NCBI GenBank assembly: GCA_030427245.1
Contig: JAUHXA010000012.1
Location: 1 to 64,000 of the forward strand
DNA from: Bacteroidia bacterium
GTDB taxonomy: Bacteria > Bacteroidota > Bacteroidia > Chitinophagales > UBA2359
Length of the DNA stretch: 64,000 bases
Direction: 5' to 3'
This document shows, piece by piece, positions 7,592 through 16,756 of the stretch (position 1 is the first letter of the stretch; every line of letters begins with the position of its first letter). The notes under the pieces are model-generated. The model did not search any database. It saw only the letters and a list, made by a program, of their open reading frames with translations, and was not told the DNA's origin. The translations under genes and the position numbers were made by a program.

Positions 7592-10015
7592 ATGTCAAAA
7601 TATTTCTACATACTATTTATCCTCCTTTGCAGCCTTCAAACCTACGCTGCAAACATCACAGGCAATATCACAGACGCAATGAACCAGCAGGTTTTGGCGC
7701 AAGTCAGTGTATTCTTAGAGGAAACAGGAGAATTGGAGGAAACCAATCGAAAGGGAGAATTCCAATTTGAGGACGTGGCAGACGGAACTTATACCTTGAC
7801 TTTCTTTTTGAGAGGTTATACTTCAATAAAGAAACAAGTAAAAATTGAAAATCAACAAGATGTGGTTGTCAATATTGCATTGGAAAATCTGCAATTGGAA
7901 TTGGCAACAGTCGATGTAGCAGCCGAACCCGATGTCACTTACAACATTCACCGCCTCCGCAATGTAGAAGGTTTGGCGATTTATGCAGCCAAAAAAAGTG
8001 AAGTAATTGAAATGAGTAATTTGGTGGGAAATTTGGCGACCAACAATGCCCGACAAGTATATAAAGGTATTGCAGGGCTGAATATTTGGGAGAACGATGG
8101 CGCAGGGCTGCAACTGAGCATTGGCGCAAGGGGCTTGGATCCGAATCGAACCTCCAACTTCAATACCCGACAAAACGGTTACGACATCAGCGCAGACGCT
8201 TTGGGTTATCCCGAAAGTTATTACACACCGCCGACACAGGCTTTGCAGCGAATAGAAATCGTGCGAGGTGCAGCTTCTCTTCAATATGGTCCACAGTTTG
8301 GTGGTTTGTTAAATTTTGTCTTTAAAAAAGGAAACAAGGAAAAACCCTTTGAGTTTGTGACCGAAAATACGGTGGGTTCATTCGGTTTGTTCAGCACCTT
8401 CAATAGCATTGGAGGCGGCAATAAAAAGACGGATTATTACGCTTTTTTCCAAAGAAAACAAGGCAATGGCTGGAGAGCCAATTCTGATTTTCACCAAAAT
8501 ACCGCTTACGTCAATGTGAACCACGAATTTTCTCCAAAGCTAAAAGTTGGGCTGCAATACACTTACATGGACTATTTGGCGCAGCAAGCAGGTGGACTGC
8601 AAGATTTTGAATTTGAGCAAGACGCACGTCAATCGAAGCGAGCCAGAAACTGGTTTCAGGTCAATTGGAACTTGGCAGCCTTGACCTTGGATTACCGATT
8701 ATCTGACAACACCAAAATCAACAGTCGCACTTTCTACCTCAATGCCCGTAGAGAAGCATTGGGTGAATTGGGCGCAATCAACCGTCCCGACCCTTTGCGA
8801 GAACGAGACTTGATACGAGGCGAATACGAAAATTTTGGCAATGAAACCCGCTTGATTCACCGCTATCAATTGGGCAGTCAATCCAGCACTTTTTTGATTG
8901 GAGGGCGATACTATCAGGGCTTTAGTGTGAGTCAACAGGGAGATGCAAGCGATGGCAGCGATGCCGATTTTCGTTTTTTGAATCCCGATGATTTGGAGCG
9001 TGCTCAATACGAATTTCCAAGCCGCAACGCCTCTCTGTTTGTCGAAAACTTGTTCAACCTCAAAGGTGGTTGGAGCATCACCCCAGGCGCAAGATTGGAG
9101 TACATTCGCACTGCTTCGGATGGTTTCTTCAAGGAGCGAGTTTTTTCGGGTGGACAGGTGATTTTTGAGCAAAAATTTGAAGATGCCAAAGAGAACAGCC
9201 GAAAATTTGCATTGTTTGGTTTGGGTGTAGGCTACAAAGTTTCTGACAATATTGAAGCCTATGGGAATTTCTCACAAAATTACCGCTCTATCAATTTCAC
9301 CGATTTGGCGGTCGTCAATCCCAATTTAGTAGTTGATAGTTTATTGAAGGACGAAAAAGGCTACAATGCAGATTTGGGTATTCGTGGACAGGCATTGAAG
9401 GGGGCGGTTCAGTTTGATGCAAGTGTGTTTTTATTGCGCTATCAAAACCGAATTGGCGTGGGTGAAATCACCGTTCCCGACCCAGCAGTTGTCGAAAAAT
9501 CGGTGGCTTTTCGGACGAATATTGGAGATGCTCGGATTTTGGGTTTAGAAGCTTATGTGGAAGCAGATGTATTGCAGCTTATCGACAAAAAATCAGAGAA
9601 GTGGGGATTGTCTATTTTTACCAATTTCAGCGCATTGAAGGGGGAATACCTATCTGGTCAATCGGCTTTTGTAGGCAATGACGTGGAGTTGATTCCACCT
9701 TTCAGCCTCAAAACAGGCATTAATTTGTCCTACCAAAACTTGAAACTTTCCTATCAATACGCTTACACTCAAGAGCATTTCAGCGATGCAACGAATGCCG
9801 AATTTGTGGTCGATGCGACTCGTGGATTGATTCCTTCTTATAATATTCAAGACCTTTCGGTGAGTTATACTTATCGCCGCTACAAACTACAATCGGGCAT
9901 CAACAACTTGACGGATGCTCAATATTTTACTCGACGTGCAGCGGCTTACCCTGGTCCTGGGATTATCCCTTCGGATGGACGAAGTTTTTATTTGACGCTT
10001 GGAGTGAGGCTGTAG
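7592..10015 (+). CDS. TonB-dependent outer-membrane receptor, FecA-like
   Basis: The order is signal peptide (1-19, ending TYAA), a carboxypeptidase-regulatory-like beta-sandwich (~20-95, ITGNITD...YTLTFFLRGYTS), a plug domain (~125-235, with LQRIEIVRGAASLQYGPQFGGLLNFVFKKG) and a 22-strand barrel to the end. The C-terminus FYLTLGVRL fits an outer-membrane insertion signal. Length (807 residues) and plug sequence resemble Fe(3+)-dicitrate-type receptors. With DUF4856, imelysin and HTTM upstream, the likely job is energised uptake of an iron or other metal complex; the substrate is not determinable from sequence. Confidence 0.9.
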   Translation: MSKYFYILFILLCSLQTYAANITGNITDAMNQQVLAQVSVFLEETGELEETNRKGEFQFEDVADGTYTLTFFLRGYTSIKKQVKIENQQDVVVNIALENLQLELATVDVAAEPDVTYNIHRLRNVEGLAIYAAKKSEVIEMSNLVGNLATNNARQVYKGIAGLNIWENDGAGLQLSIGARGLDPNRTSNFNTRQNGYDISADALGYPESYYTPPTQALQRIEIVRGAASLQYGPQFGGLLNFVFKKGNKEKPFEFVTENTVGSFGLFSTFNSIGGGNKKTDYYAFFQRKQGNGWRANSDFHQNTAYVNVNHEFSPKLKVGLQYTYMDYLAQQAGGLQDFEFEQDARQSKRARNWFQVNWNLAALTLDYRLSDNTKINSRTFYLNARREALGELGAINRPDPLRERDLIRGEYENFGNETRLIHRYQLGSQSSTFLIGGRYYQGFSVSQQGDASDGSDADFRFLNPDDLERAQYEFPSRNASLFVENLFNLKGGWSITPGARLEYIRTASDGFFKERVFSGGQVIFEQKFEDAKENSRKFALFGLGVGYKVSDNIEAYGNFSQNYRSINFTDLAVVNPNLVVDSLLKDEKGYNADLGIRGQALKGAVQFDASVFLLRYQNRIGVGEITVPDPAVVEKSVAFRTNIGDARILGLEAYVEADVLQLIDKKSEKWGLSIFTNFSALKGEYLSGQSAFVGNDVELIPPFSLKTGINLSYQNLKLSYQYAYTQEHFSDATNAEFVVDATRGLIPSYNIQDLSVSYTYRRYKLQSGINNLTDAQYFTRRAAAYPGPGIIPSDGRSFYLTLGVRL

Positions 10016-10072
10016 TAATCCTCCTGTGACTGGTTCTTGAATTTAAGTTTAGAGAAATGTTTACTGAAAAAA

Positions 10073-10534
10073 TCAAAAAGAAATTTCTTTGAACTCATTG
10101 ATAACTGATTCGGGAGTTCTATTGCTATATAGTACGCCCAATATTCCTGGCAGGTAGTAATCCATTAAAGCCACATTAGAGTGAAGGAGTTGTTTTACCA
10201 TTGGTAAAAGCAATTGTGTGCCTTCTACATCTATGCTTGTTCTAAAGCGTATTTCTCCATCGTCAAAATCCATTTCAAAGTTCCCATATCTAATGCCATA
10301 ATTCAATCTGGTCATCAATTCAGCGACGGTCATACGCTTATCAATTGGAACTTTTATTGCAGCTACTGAATAAACAACAACTTGTTTGATGTTTTCTAAA
10401 GATTCAATAAAACACGACCATTTTCCTGTTTTACCTTCAAAGGTAGTTTGAATGGCAGTGACTCCTTCCATCTTGTGGTAGGGCCAAGCATCTCGGTTTA
10501 AAAATTCTTCAACGACAGTGAGTAGTAAGGACAT
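10073..10534 (-). CDS. YbjN-like protein, likely partner of the DUF4157 protein
   Basis: This 153-residue alpha/beta protein has the YbjN/type III chaperone-like fold pattern: an N-terminal LNRDAWPYHKMEG strand, WSCFIESLENIKQVVVYSV, FEMDFDDGEIRFRTSID, then a C-terminal helix with DYYLPGILGVLYS. YbjN-like proteins act as small chaperone-like or regulatory partners. It starts 6 bp after the 1326-residue DUF4157 gene, so the two are almost certainly co-transcribed, and it may chaperone, or provide immunity to, that protein. The family call is by pattern only. Confidence 0.6.
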   Translation of the reverse strand: MSLLLTVVEEFLNRDAWPYHKMEGVTAIQTTFEGKTGKWSCFIESLENIKQVVVYSVAAIKVPIDKRMTVAELMTRLNYGIRYGNFEMDFDDGEIRFRTSIDVEGTQLLLPMVKQLLHSNVALMDYYLPGILGVLYSNRTPESVINEFKEISF

Positions 10535-10540
10535 ATATGT

Positions 10541-13500
10541 TTAATCTTTAAATTTAACTATATTGGTTGGTGCGGTTTTTATGGTTTGAAGCCCCATTGC
10601 GTAAGCGTTCATATTTTGTGCTTGTAAGAGTTGATATACTCCCGTAAACATAATAGCTGCAAAAGTAGGTTGCCACATCAATGGATACAATGATGTTCGT
10701 TTTGAGTAACCTTTATAGAGTGTAAGCGCATTTTGAGAAGCTTTCTGTCGGGTATTGGAAATGTTCCTCATAAGACCTGTTACATCTGTTTCCATAAATG
10801 GCGTATAAGTAGGTAAAAATAGTGACTCTATACTTGGCATTTGATAATATTGTGACATATCAATATTGAAGGCAAGCTCTCTTTGAAGTCCTTTGAGGGC
10901 ATACAATTGAAGCTCCAATGCTTTGAGTTGTGGTTGTTCTTTTTCGGCATAAGGGTCTTCCATCAATCCTGCTGCCATGAGACAGGTAAGTAAAAATTCT
11001 ACTTCAGCTATACTCAATAGTGCGTTTTTGGCTTTGTTCCAACCTGCACTGACAAGTCCTGTGGTCTTGTTGATTGCAAACTTTCCACCTTCATAGGCTT
11101 TGCTACCTGCCCACATTCCTCCTTCATACATCATTTCTCCTCCTCTCAGAGCAAGATCTATTCCATAAGTATAGCCATCGGATGCCAAAGTTCGAGCATA
11201 AGCTACTAATAGAGCAGGATTGAAATAAATATTCTGCATAAACCCATAGCCAGAAAGAATTCCATTCATTCCTTGATAAATCATTCCTTGAGCTAAGGAA
11301 TAGCTGCTATTGAATCCTTGATAGAGGGCATTTTTTGTGTAAACAGCTCCGTTGTAACCCATTTTTACTCCCTCTGCGGCATATTCAAAACCCTTCTCTA
11401 CTGAATAATAACCCAATGAGAATGCTTGTTGAAGAGCTGAATAAATGCTGCTTACACCATATCCAATACCTTCTACTCCTTTCTGATAGGCTAACTCCCC
11501 ACCTTGTTTTGCCAAAGAGAGACTGTATTTCACACCATTATAGGCATATTTACCTCCCTCTATAGTTCCTGTATAAACCGACTTCGCTCCGTCAAGTCCT
11601 TTTTTAGCCCCGACATTGGCGAGCCGATAACCCTCCATAAAGGCATCTTTGGTTATTCTTGTTCCTTCACTAGCAATCCACTTTGTTGTTTCAATTCCTC
11701 CTTTCCATAGGGAGGTGGCTTTATCGTAGGCATATTGGTAAACGGTAGCATACACGTCTTGTCCACTTTCTACAAGTGTGGAAATTTGTTCCTTAGTCGT
11801 TTCGTAGGCTTCCTCCGCTTTTTGGACGATGTATTTTTCTACAACGGTAGGATCGCTGATAATTGCTTCAATGCCTTCTTTTCCTGTTTGAACAGCTTGT
11901 GCAGCAGTTACATAACCCTTAACAAAGGCTTTTTTGGTCGTATCCCATCCCTCATCTTGTATCCATTGACTGGCATCATAAATCGTTTCGCCTGTTTTTT
12001 TGATTGCTTCTGTTCCTCCTTCAACTGTCCGTTTTCCCACATCGTAAAGCATTTCACCGCCTTTCACTCCTGTTTCTACTGTCCATTTAGTAGCTTCGTA
12101 GCCTTTTTTCAGACCTGACTTACCAACTTCGTAAGCTTTCACCAAGCCTGATTTGATAGGATCTAAACCGTATCGCAATGCTTCAGAAGGATTGTGAATA
12201 GCCCAACGCACGCCAGCATTGATTTGCTTACGATATCGGCTGTATATCATTCCACCTATCATGCTTGCTGCATCTGCAACGGCAATAATTGGCCCAACTG
12301 GTCCGCCTAACAAATAAATCCCTCCTCTGACTATCACAAATCTTACCCCTTGTGTCACCATGAAATCCAATACGGCAGTGACCATGGTTTCTTCAACAAA
12401 CTCAACACCTGTGGTTTTCAATCGTTCCAATGCAGGTTTACCTCTACTTGCTATGAATTCCTCTCTTGCAGACATATATCCACTCAACAAGCCTCTTATA
12501 GTTGACACTTTTGCCCCTGTAATCATGTCTTGGTTGAATTGCTCCATCAATTCTTCGTTGGTCTGTATAATTGGAGCTTCATCTCCTGCAAGAAATTTTG
12601 TAGGGGATTTAACTTTGGACTTTTTCGGAGTTGTGTTTTTTATACCGCCTGTATTGGAAGTAGTCTTTTCAGGTAGATTTTTTACTCCTTTGGCTCCTTT
12701 GAAGCCTTTGAGACCTTTTTTCACAATTTTACCCACACCTTTACTACGCCGTCCACTAAATTCAGGTCTGTTTTTGGGAATGTTGGTGGTTTGATGGGGG
12801 ATTTTTGGAGGAACACCACTAACACCTTTGCCAACAGATGCTATGGCTTTTGTGTTCTTATATGCGTTTCGGGCTTCAAGTATCGTATCCTTTTTTGAAT
12901 ACAATATATTTGCCCATTCTTTTGCAGATTCAAGATAGTCAGGAAAATAATGTTGTATAGCGGTTGCAACTTGACTAAAAGCATAACTTGTTCCTGCAGC
13001 CATTACACCATTGAGTACAACACCCATAAGATCTTTCTGAAAACCAGATATTTCATAGCCGTTTTCTTCTAATTTTTCTGTAATTAAACCAGTAAAAAAC
13101 TGCGATACTGTTCCATCAAACTCTTTCTTTAAATCAGGATAAATCAATTGGCAAAATTCATATAACTCTGTGAGAAGTGCACGGTTTTGAAATAAAATAA
13201 GTGCTATTTTGGACTCAGAATCACTTGCCCCAATACTTTCAGTGACTTTTTCCAGTACTTTTTCTTTGGTTTCCTCGGAAATATTTGATACCATTTCTAT
13301 TGCAGTATCAATGACGATTTCCGTAGCAACGTCTTTAGCTACTTCTTTTCCTATCTGTTTAAAAGCTTCTTTTCCTCTTGCTACTTTTTTAACTACTTCT
13401 TTTCCAATGCTTCTAAGAATCTGTGGGTTTTTTAAGACCTGTTTAAAAATGTGTACAAAAAATCCTTGAATAGGCACACTTCCATCCAGTGAATTGAAGT

Positions 13501-14521
13501 CGCTCTTTTCGTCTATTTCTCCGCTTGCTACTTTGTTGAAGATACCAGTGAGTCCATTGGCATTAGCAGTACCTTTTAGTTGAATTTCTTGTGTATGTGG
13601 GTGTACTGCAATGGGTTTACTGGCTGTACTTGAAGCACTTTTATTTTCGACTTTTTGTATGGGACTTTTAGCTTTCTCTTGAATGGTCGCAGCCTTCAAG
13701 CCCATCACATCTGCCTCTCTTTCCAATCCTTTGTCGTTGTTAATCCCTACCCCATTCATTTGCATGGTAGATTTGACTCGCCCTTGTTTTTGTTGGGCAA
13801 CGTGCCATGCTTCATGTGGCAGGTGTTTTTCTTGTCCAGAACCCAGGTGAATGTCCGTTCCCTGTGCGTAAGCGTGGGCTTGCAGTTGAGAAGGTTTGGA
13901 AGAATTGTAGTGGACTTTCACATCGTCCATAGGCATTCCCGACAAGTTTTCGACTCCCGATTTTAAGTTGTCTGGCAATCCTGTTTTGTTTTCCTTTTTT
14001 TGGATAGGTGGGTGTTTGTAGGAGGGTAAGTTGCCACGAGAATCTTTGTCTAAAGAAGACTGGGTGTTGAGTCCAAAAGCTTGCACAGGGTCAAAATGAG
14101 TAGGGATTTCTTTTGAGTCTCCGGAATCATTCTCGCTCTCTAACTGGGCAGGAGTATTTACATCGTTGAAAGGCATCGCCGACAAGCTTTCTACGCCTGA
14201 TTTTATAGTATTAGGCGAGCTTGTTTTGCTTCCCTTTGTTTGAGTGGGATTGTGTTTATAAGCAGGTAAATTACCACGAGCATCTTTGTCTAAATAAGAT
14301 TGGGTGCTGAGTCCAAAAGCTTGTACTGGGTCAAAATGAGTAGGGATTTCTTTTTTGTCTGTGGAGTCATTATCTTCTTCACTCTTTAGCTGGTTAGGAG
14401 CTGCATGAACATCATAAGGCAGCGGCACAAAGTTTGGAGTTTGTTGCTTTGTTTGTGTCGTTTGCTGTGTATCAATGTTTTGCTGCTGTGCCTTCTTTTT
14501 GTCGAATTGAAGCATAATCAA
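10541..14521 (-). CDS. Giant DUF4157 (eCIS-core, HExxH) protein with Gly/Tyr-rich helical repeats
   Basis: The N-terminal ~200 residues contain two copies of an ~80-residue disordered unit (KEIPTHFDPVQAFGL at 57-71 and 137-151; SGVE-LS-MP-DDV-type motif at 108-121 and 188-201). A DUF4157/eCIS-core domain follows, with HEAWH at 236-240 and a downstream Glu (LEREAD), typical of a zincin-like metalloprotease. Residues ~340-560 are amphipathic helices. Residues ~720-1240 contain many 11-33-residue Gly/Ala/Tyr units (GKYAYNGVKYS, GGEMMYEGG). There is no signal peptide. DUF4157 proteins often travel with contractile injection or polymorphic toxin systems, but no tail genes are present. The role is unknown; a large secreted or injected effector is one option. 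Confidence 0.8.
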   Translation of the reverse strand: MIMLQFDKKKAQQQNIDTQQTTQTKQQTPNFVPLPYDVHAAPNQLKSEEDNDSTDKKEIPTHFDPVQAFGLSTQSYLDKDARGNLPAYKHNPTQTKGSKTSSPNTIKSGVESLSAMPFNDVNTPAQLESENDSGDSKEIPTHFDPVQAFGLNTQSSLDKDSRGNLPSYKHPPIQKKENKTGLPDNLKSGVENLSGMPMDDVKVHYNSSKPSQLQAHAYAQGTDIHLGSGQEKHLPHEAWHVAQQKQGRVKSTMQMNGVGINNDKGLEREADVMGLKAATIQEKAKSPIQKVENKSASSTASKPIAVHPHTQEIQLKGTANANGLTGIFNKVASGEIDEKSDFNSLDGSVPIQGFFVHIFKQVLKNPQILRSIGKEVVKKVARGKEAFKQIGKEVAKDVATEIVIDTAIEMVSNISEETKEKVLEKVTESIGASDSESKIALILFQNRALLTELYEFCQLIYPDLKKEFDGTVSQFFTGLITEKLEENGYEISGFQKDLMGVVLNGVMAAGTSYAFSQVATAIQHYFPDYLESAKEWANILYSKKDTILEARNAYKNTKAIASVGKGVSGVPPKIPHQTTNIPKNRPEFSGRRSKGVGKIVKKGLKGFKGAKGVKNLPEKTTSNTGGIKNTTPKKSKVKSPTKFLAGDEAPIIQTNEELMEQFNQDMITGAKVSTIRGLLSGYMSAREEFIASRGKPALERLKTTGVEFVEETMVTAVLDFMVTQGVRFVIVRGGIYLLGGPVGPIIAVADAASMIGGMIYSRYRKQINAGVRWAIHNPSEALRYGLDPIKSGLVKAYEVGKSGLKKGYEATKWTVETGVKGGEMLYDVGKRTVEGGTEAIKKTGETIYDASQWIQDEGWDTTKKAFVKGYVTAAQAVQTGKEGIEAIISDPTVVEKYIVQKAEEAYETTKEQISTLVESGQDVYATVYQYAYDKATSLWKGGIETTKWIASEGTRITKDAFMEGYRLANVGAKKGLDGAKSVYTGTIEGGKYAYNGVKYSLSLAKQGGELAYQKGVEGIGYGVSSIYSALQQAFSLGYYSVEKGFEYAAEGVKMGYNGAVYTKNALYQGFNSSYSLAQGMIYQGMNGILSGYGFMQNIYFNPALLVAYARTLASDGYTYGIDLALRGGEMMYEGGMWAGSKAYEGGKFAINKTTGLVSAGWNKAKNALLSIAEVEFLLTCLMAAGLMEDPYAEKEQPQLKALELQLYALKGLQRELAFNIDMSQYYQMPSIESLFLPTYTPFMETDVTGLMRNISNTRQKASQNALTLYKGYSKRTSLYPLMWQPTFAAIMFTGVYQLLQAQNMNAYAMGLQTIKTAPTNIVKFKD

Positions 14522-14609
14522 TGAGGTAGTGAGTTAAGAGAAAGGAGACTTTGTTTGAATGAGAGTGTTCATCAAATATAAGTAAAATTAACTGAAAAAT
14601 ATTTTTTCA

Positions 14610-15053
14610 CTAACTTTTATCCGTATTTTCATTGACTTGCCGTTTCATCAAATCTCGTATTTCAGCCAATAGTTGAATGTCTTTGGGAGTCGGAGTCGTT
14701 GTTTCTTTTTCGTCTTCTGATTTGCGTTTGAGACTGTTCATCACCTTGATGACCACAAACATCGAAAAAGCAATTAGTAGAAAATCAATCCCCGTTTGTA
14801 TAAAATTGCCGTAAGTAATGGCTACTGCTTCTTGTATCACTTCGCCATTTGCGCCTACTTCTTTGGTCTTGAGCGTAATCTGCAAATCGGAGAAATCTAC
14901 CTTGCCGAGCATGAAACCCATTGCTGGAGTAATGACATCCTTCACCAAAGAACTGACAATCTTATTGAAGGCAGTACCGATGATGATACCAATGGCCATG
15001 TCTATCACATTTCCTTTGACGGCAAATTCCTTAAACTCTTGAAAAAATTTCAT
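14610..15053 (-). CDS. mscL: Large-conductance mechanosensitive channel
   Basis: At 147 residues this has the usual MscL length. The N-terminal helix and first membrane span ([40 protein letters not shown]) are the family signature, the second span is [19 protein letters not shown], and a charged cytoplasmic helix ([10 protein letters not shown]) ends the protein. It forms a pentameric inner-membrane pore that opens under turgor. It appears to be a single-gene unit. Confidence 0.97.
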   Translation of the reverse strand: MKFFQEFKEFAVKGNVIDMAIGIIIGTAFNKIVSSLVKDVITPAMGFMLGKVDFSDLQITLKTKEVGANGEVIQEAVAITYGNFIQTGIDFLLIAFSMFVVIKVMNSLKRKSEDEKETTTPTPKDIQLLAEIRDLMKRQVNENTDKS

Positions 15054-15120
15054 TGTTGTACACGTTTTTAATGAGCATTGATTTATACAACGTCAAAGGT
15101 ATCAAAACGTTTATTTAAAT

Positions 15121-16005
15121 CTATATCCTCACCACCTTCACCAAATTTCGTTTCCCTTTGCCGCCCGCCATCAAACCTACAATTTTTTCGTCCTCCAAAG
15201 TCAAGTCCACCACAATCAAACTTGGAGAAGGAACCATCATCCATTGACCTTGTGCAATCAAAAATCGCTGTTGTCGGATATTCAAGACATCATAAAGGTA
15301 ACACGCCAAAGGTCCCGCCGCCATACCTGTTCCTGCTTCTTCTTCGATTCCATAGCGAGGCGCAAACATTCTGGTCTGCACATCTTTTTCTGCGTCTTTG
15401 TGTTCGGACGTAAAAATGTAGTAACCAATCAAATCAAACTCCTCACTTATCTGAGAAATTAAGTCAAAATTGGGTTGGACTTCCTTCAATATATTCGTAT
15501 TCTTCACAGGAATAAGCAAAAACGAATTGCCTGTATTGACCACCAAAATAGGGGCATTGGGCAAGAGGTCGGATTCCTTCAAATCCAAAGATTGGAGAAC
15601 TATTTCCTTTTTTGCAGCCGAAATCTGGGTATAAGTCGGAGCAGTTTGTTCCATAAATGCCAAATCACCCACCATCTTTATTTCCCTTCTTCCGTCAATT
15701 GTTTCTTTGGAAGTGTTCACCTGTTTGATTTTTCCGAGTTGACTGAGGTAAGAAAAAGTCGCAATTGTGGCGTGTCCGCAGTGGGCGATTTGTCGGTTGG
15801 GAGTGAAAAAGTCGAGCTTGAAATCTGCTGTTTCTGACTTCGATACAAAAGCCGTTTCGGACAAACCGACTTGGGCTGCAATTGCTAATTTTTGGTCATG
15901 GGTCAAATCATCGACATCCATTACCACGCCTGCGGGATTGCCGCCTTGATTGTTTTCGACAAAAGCGTTTAGAATCTGTACTTCAATTGATTGTAAGTTG
16001 TTCAT
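15121..16005 (-). CDS. PhzF-family isomerase/epimerase-like protein
   Basis: The PhzF fold is clear: VQILNAFVENNQGGNPAGVV at the start, the DFFTPNRQIAHCGHATIATFSYL motif, and EEEAGTGMAAGPLACYL in the second half. PhzF relatives include diaminopimelate-epimerase-like isomerases; the substrate is unknown. I chose ATG 16005 (MNNLQSIEV) rather than the upstream ATG at 16041 because family homology starts there and the predicted promoter at 16047-16076 would otherwise overlap the start. The gene follows a SigZ-type sigma factor gene and appears to have its own SigZ-type promoter. Confidence 0.9.
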   Translation of the reverse strand: MNNLQSIEVQILNAFVENNQGGNPAGVVMDVDDLTHDQKLAIAAQVGLSETAFVSKSETADFKLDFFTPNRQIAHCGHATIATFSYLSQLGKIKQVNTSKETIDGRREIKMVGDLAFMEQTAPTYTQISAAKKEIVLQSLDLKESDLLPNAPILVVNTGNSFLLIPVKNTNILKEVQPNFDLISQISEEFDLIGYYIFTSEHKDAEKDVQTRMFAPRYGIEEEAGTGMAAGPLACYLYDVLNIRQQRFLIAQGQWMMVPSPSLIVVDLTLEDEKIVGLMAGGKGKRNLVKVVRI

Positions 16006-16046
16006 TGTTGATTTTTTTTGGAGTGAAATAAACTCAATCAACCAAT

Positions 16047-16076
16047 GGACGCAAGAAGCCTAAAAAGGACGCAAAA
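16047..16076 (-). promoter_or_regulatory. Predicted SigZ-type promoter of phzF-like gene
   Basis: On the minus strand TTTTGCGTC and CGTCC are separated so that 16 bases lie between GCGTC and CGT, exactly as in the arsM and second sigma-gene promoters. The -35 part lies inside the last codons of the first sigma factor gene. The distance from the -10 element to the ATG is about 42 bases, close to 40 and 36 at the other two. The -35 run has one extra C and the -10 part (TCTTGCGT) is a weaker match. Confidence 0.5.
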
Positions 16077-16584
16077 TATTTCCAGAATCATCTGTTTCCA
16101 CATTTTCACAATCTGCCACCAAGCCCTTCACTTTCTCTTTGGCTCGTTGTACCCTCGACTTTGTACCAGAATACGAAATGCCCAAATATTCGGCTAATTC
16201 TTTCTGTGAGTAATCCTTGAAAACGGTTAACAACAAAGCTTCCTTGTATTTGTCGGGCAACTCATTGATTTTGCCATTGATACAATTCGTCAAGCCTTCA
16301 AAAAAAGGCTCTTCTTCCTCAGCCAGCAATTCCAATTCTTCAATGGAGGTAAAGGAGCTGCGTTTTTGTTTGCGAAAATAATCAGTGATGGTATTTCGGG
16401 TGATTTGATAGACCCATGAGGTGAGTTTTGAGCAGTCTTTGAGGGTATGCACCTTCAATTGGATTTTTACAAATACTTCTTGGAGAATGTCTTCACTCAC
16501 TGTTGTATTTTTCACCTTGCTCTGAATGAACTTTTGCAGTTCTTGGTGAAGGTCTTGCCAAATGTGTTGTATGGATGTGTGCAT
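16060..16584 (-). CDS. ECF-like sigma factor, SigZ family (copy 1)
   Basis: The 174 residues show sigma-70 region 2 (SEDILQEVFVKIQLKVHTLKD...LTSWVYQITRNTITDYFRKQKR) and region 4 with a helix-turn-helix (LPDKYKEALLLTVFKDYSQKELAEYLGISYSGTKSRVQRAKEKVK). The C-terminal tail CENVETDDSGNILRPF matches the cysteine/GN motif of the other copy at 17940-18494. SigZ-type factors direct core polymerase to a small regulon and often lack an adjacent anti-sigma factor; none is visible here. The gene follows arsM with an inverted-repeat element in between and precedes the phzF-like gene by 54 bp. Confidence 0.9.
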   Translation of the reverse strand: MHTSIQHIWQDLHQELQKFIQSKVKNTTVSEDILQEVFVKIQLKVHTLKDCSKLTSWVYQITRNTITDYFRKQKRSSFTSIEELELLAEEEEPFFEGLTNCINGKINELPDKYKEALLLTVFKDYSQKELAEYLGISYSGTKSRVQRAKEKVKGLVADCENVETDDSGNILRPF

Positions 16585-16598
16585 AATTTATTTATTTT

Positions 16599-16740
16599 GG
16601 TTCTTTGACAATTTTTGCGATAGCTACCACCAGCGAATATATATTCGCTTTTCTCATTGCTAATTATCAATACTTTAAACCTTTCAACGAGATAGCAGAA
16701 TATACATTCTGCGGTGTTTTGCAATAATTGTCAAAGAACC
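16599..16740. mobile_element. 142-bp MITE-like element with 20-bp terminal inverted repeats
   Basis: The ends 16599-16618 (GGTTCTTTGACAATTTTTGC) and 16721-16740 (GCAATAATTGTCAAAGAACC) are inverted repeats matching at 19 of 20 bases. ATTTT flanks both ends (16594-16598 and 16741-16745), consistent with a 5-bp target duplication, though the region is T-rich. Inside are two hairpins, GCGAATAT/ATATTCGC and GCAGAAT/ATTCTGC. No transposase is encoded. It separates arsM from the first SigZ gene and ends 14 bases before that gene's start, so it probably affects their co-expression. Confidence 0.65.
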
Positions 16741-16756
16741 ATTTTTTTTTGAAAAA

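Noticed and set aside
10541-14521. A contractile injection (eCIS) locus
   Set aside because: Only a DUF4157 domain is present; no sheath, tube, baseplate or AAA+ tail genes are in the window, so the domain alone does not establish the system.
15385-15405. A further SigZ-like motif (GCGTCTTTGTG) inside the phzF-like gene
   Set aside because: It is on the wrong strand for any downstream gene start, lacks the CGT partner at 16 bases and lies in coding sequence.
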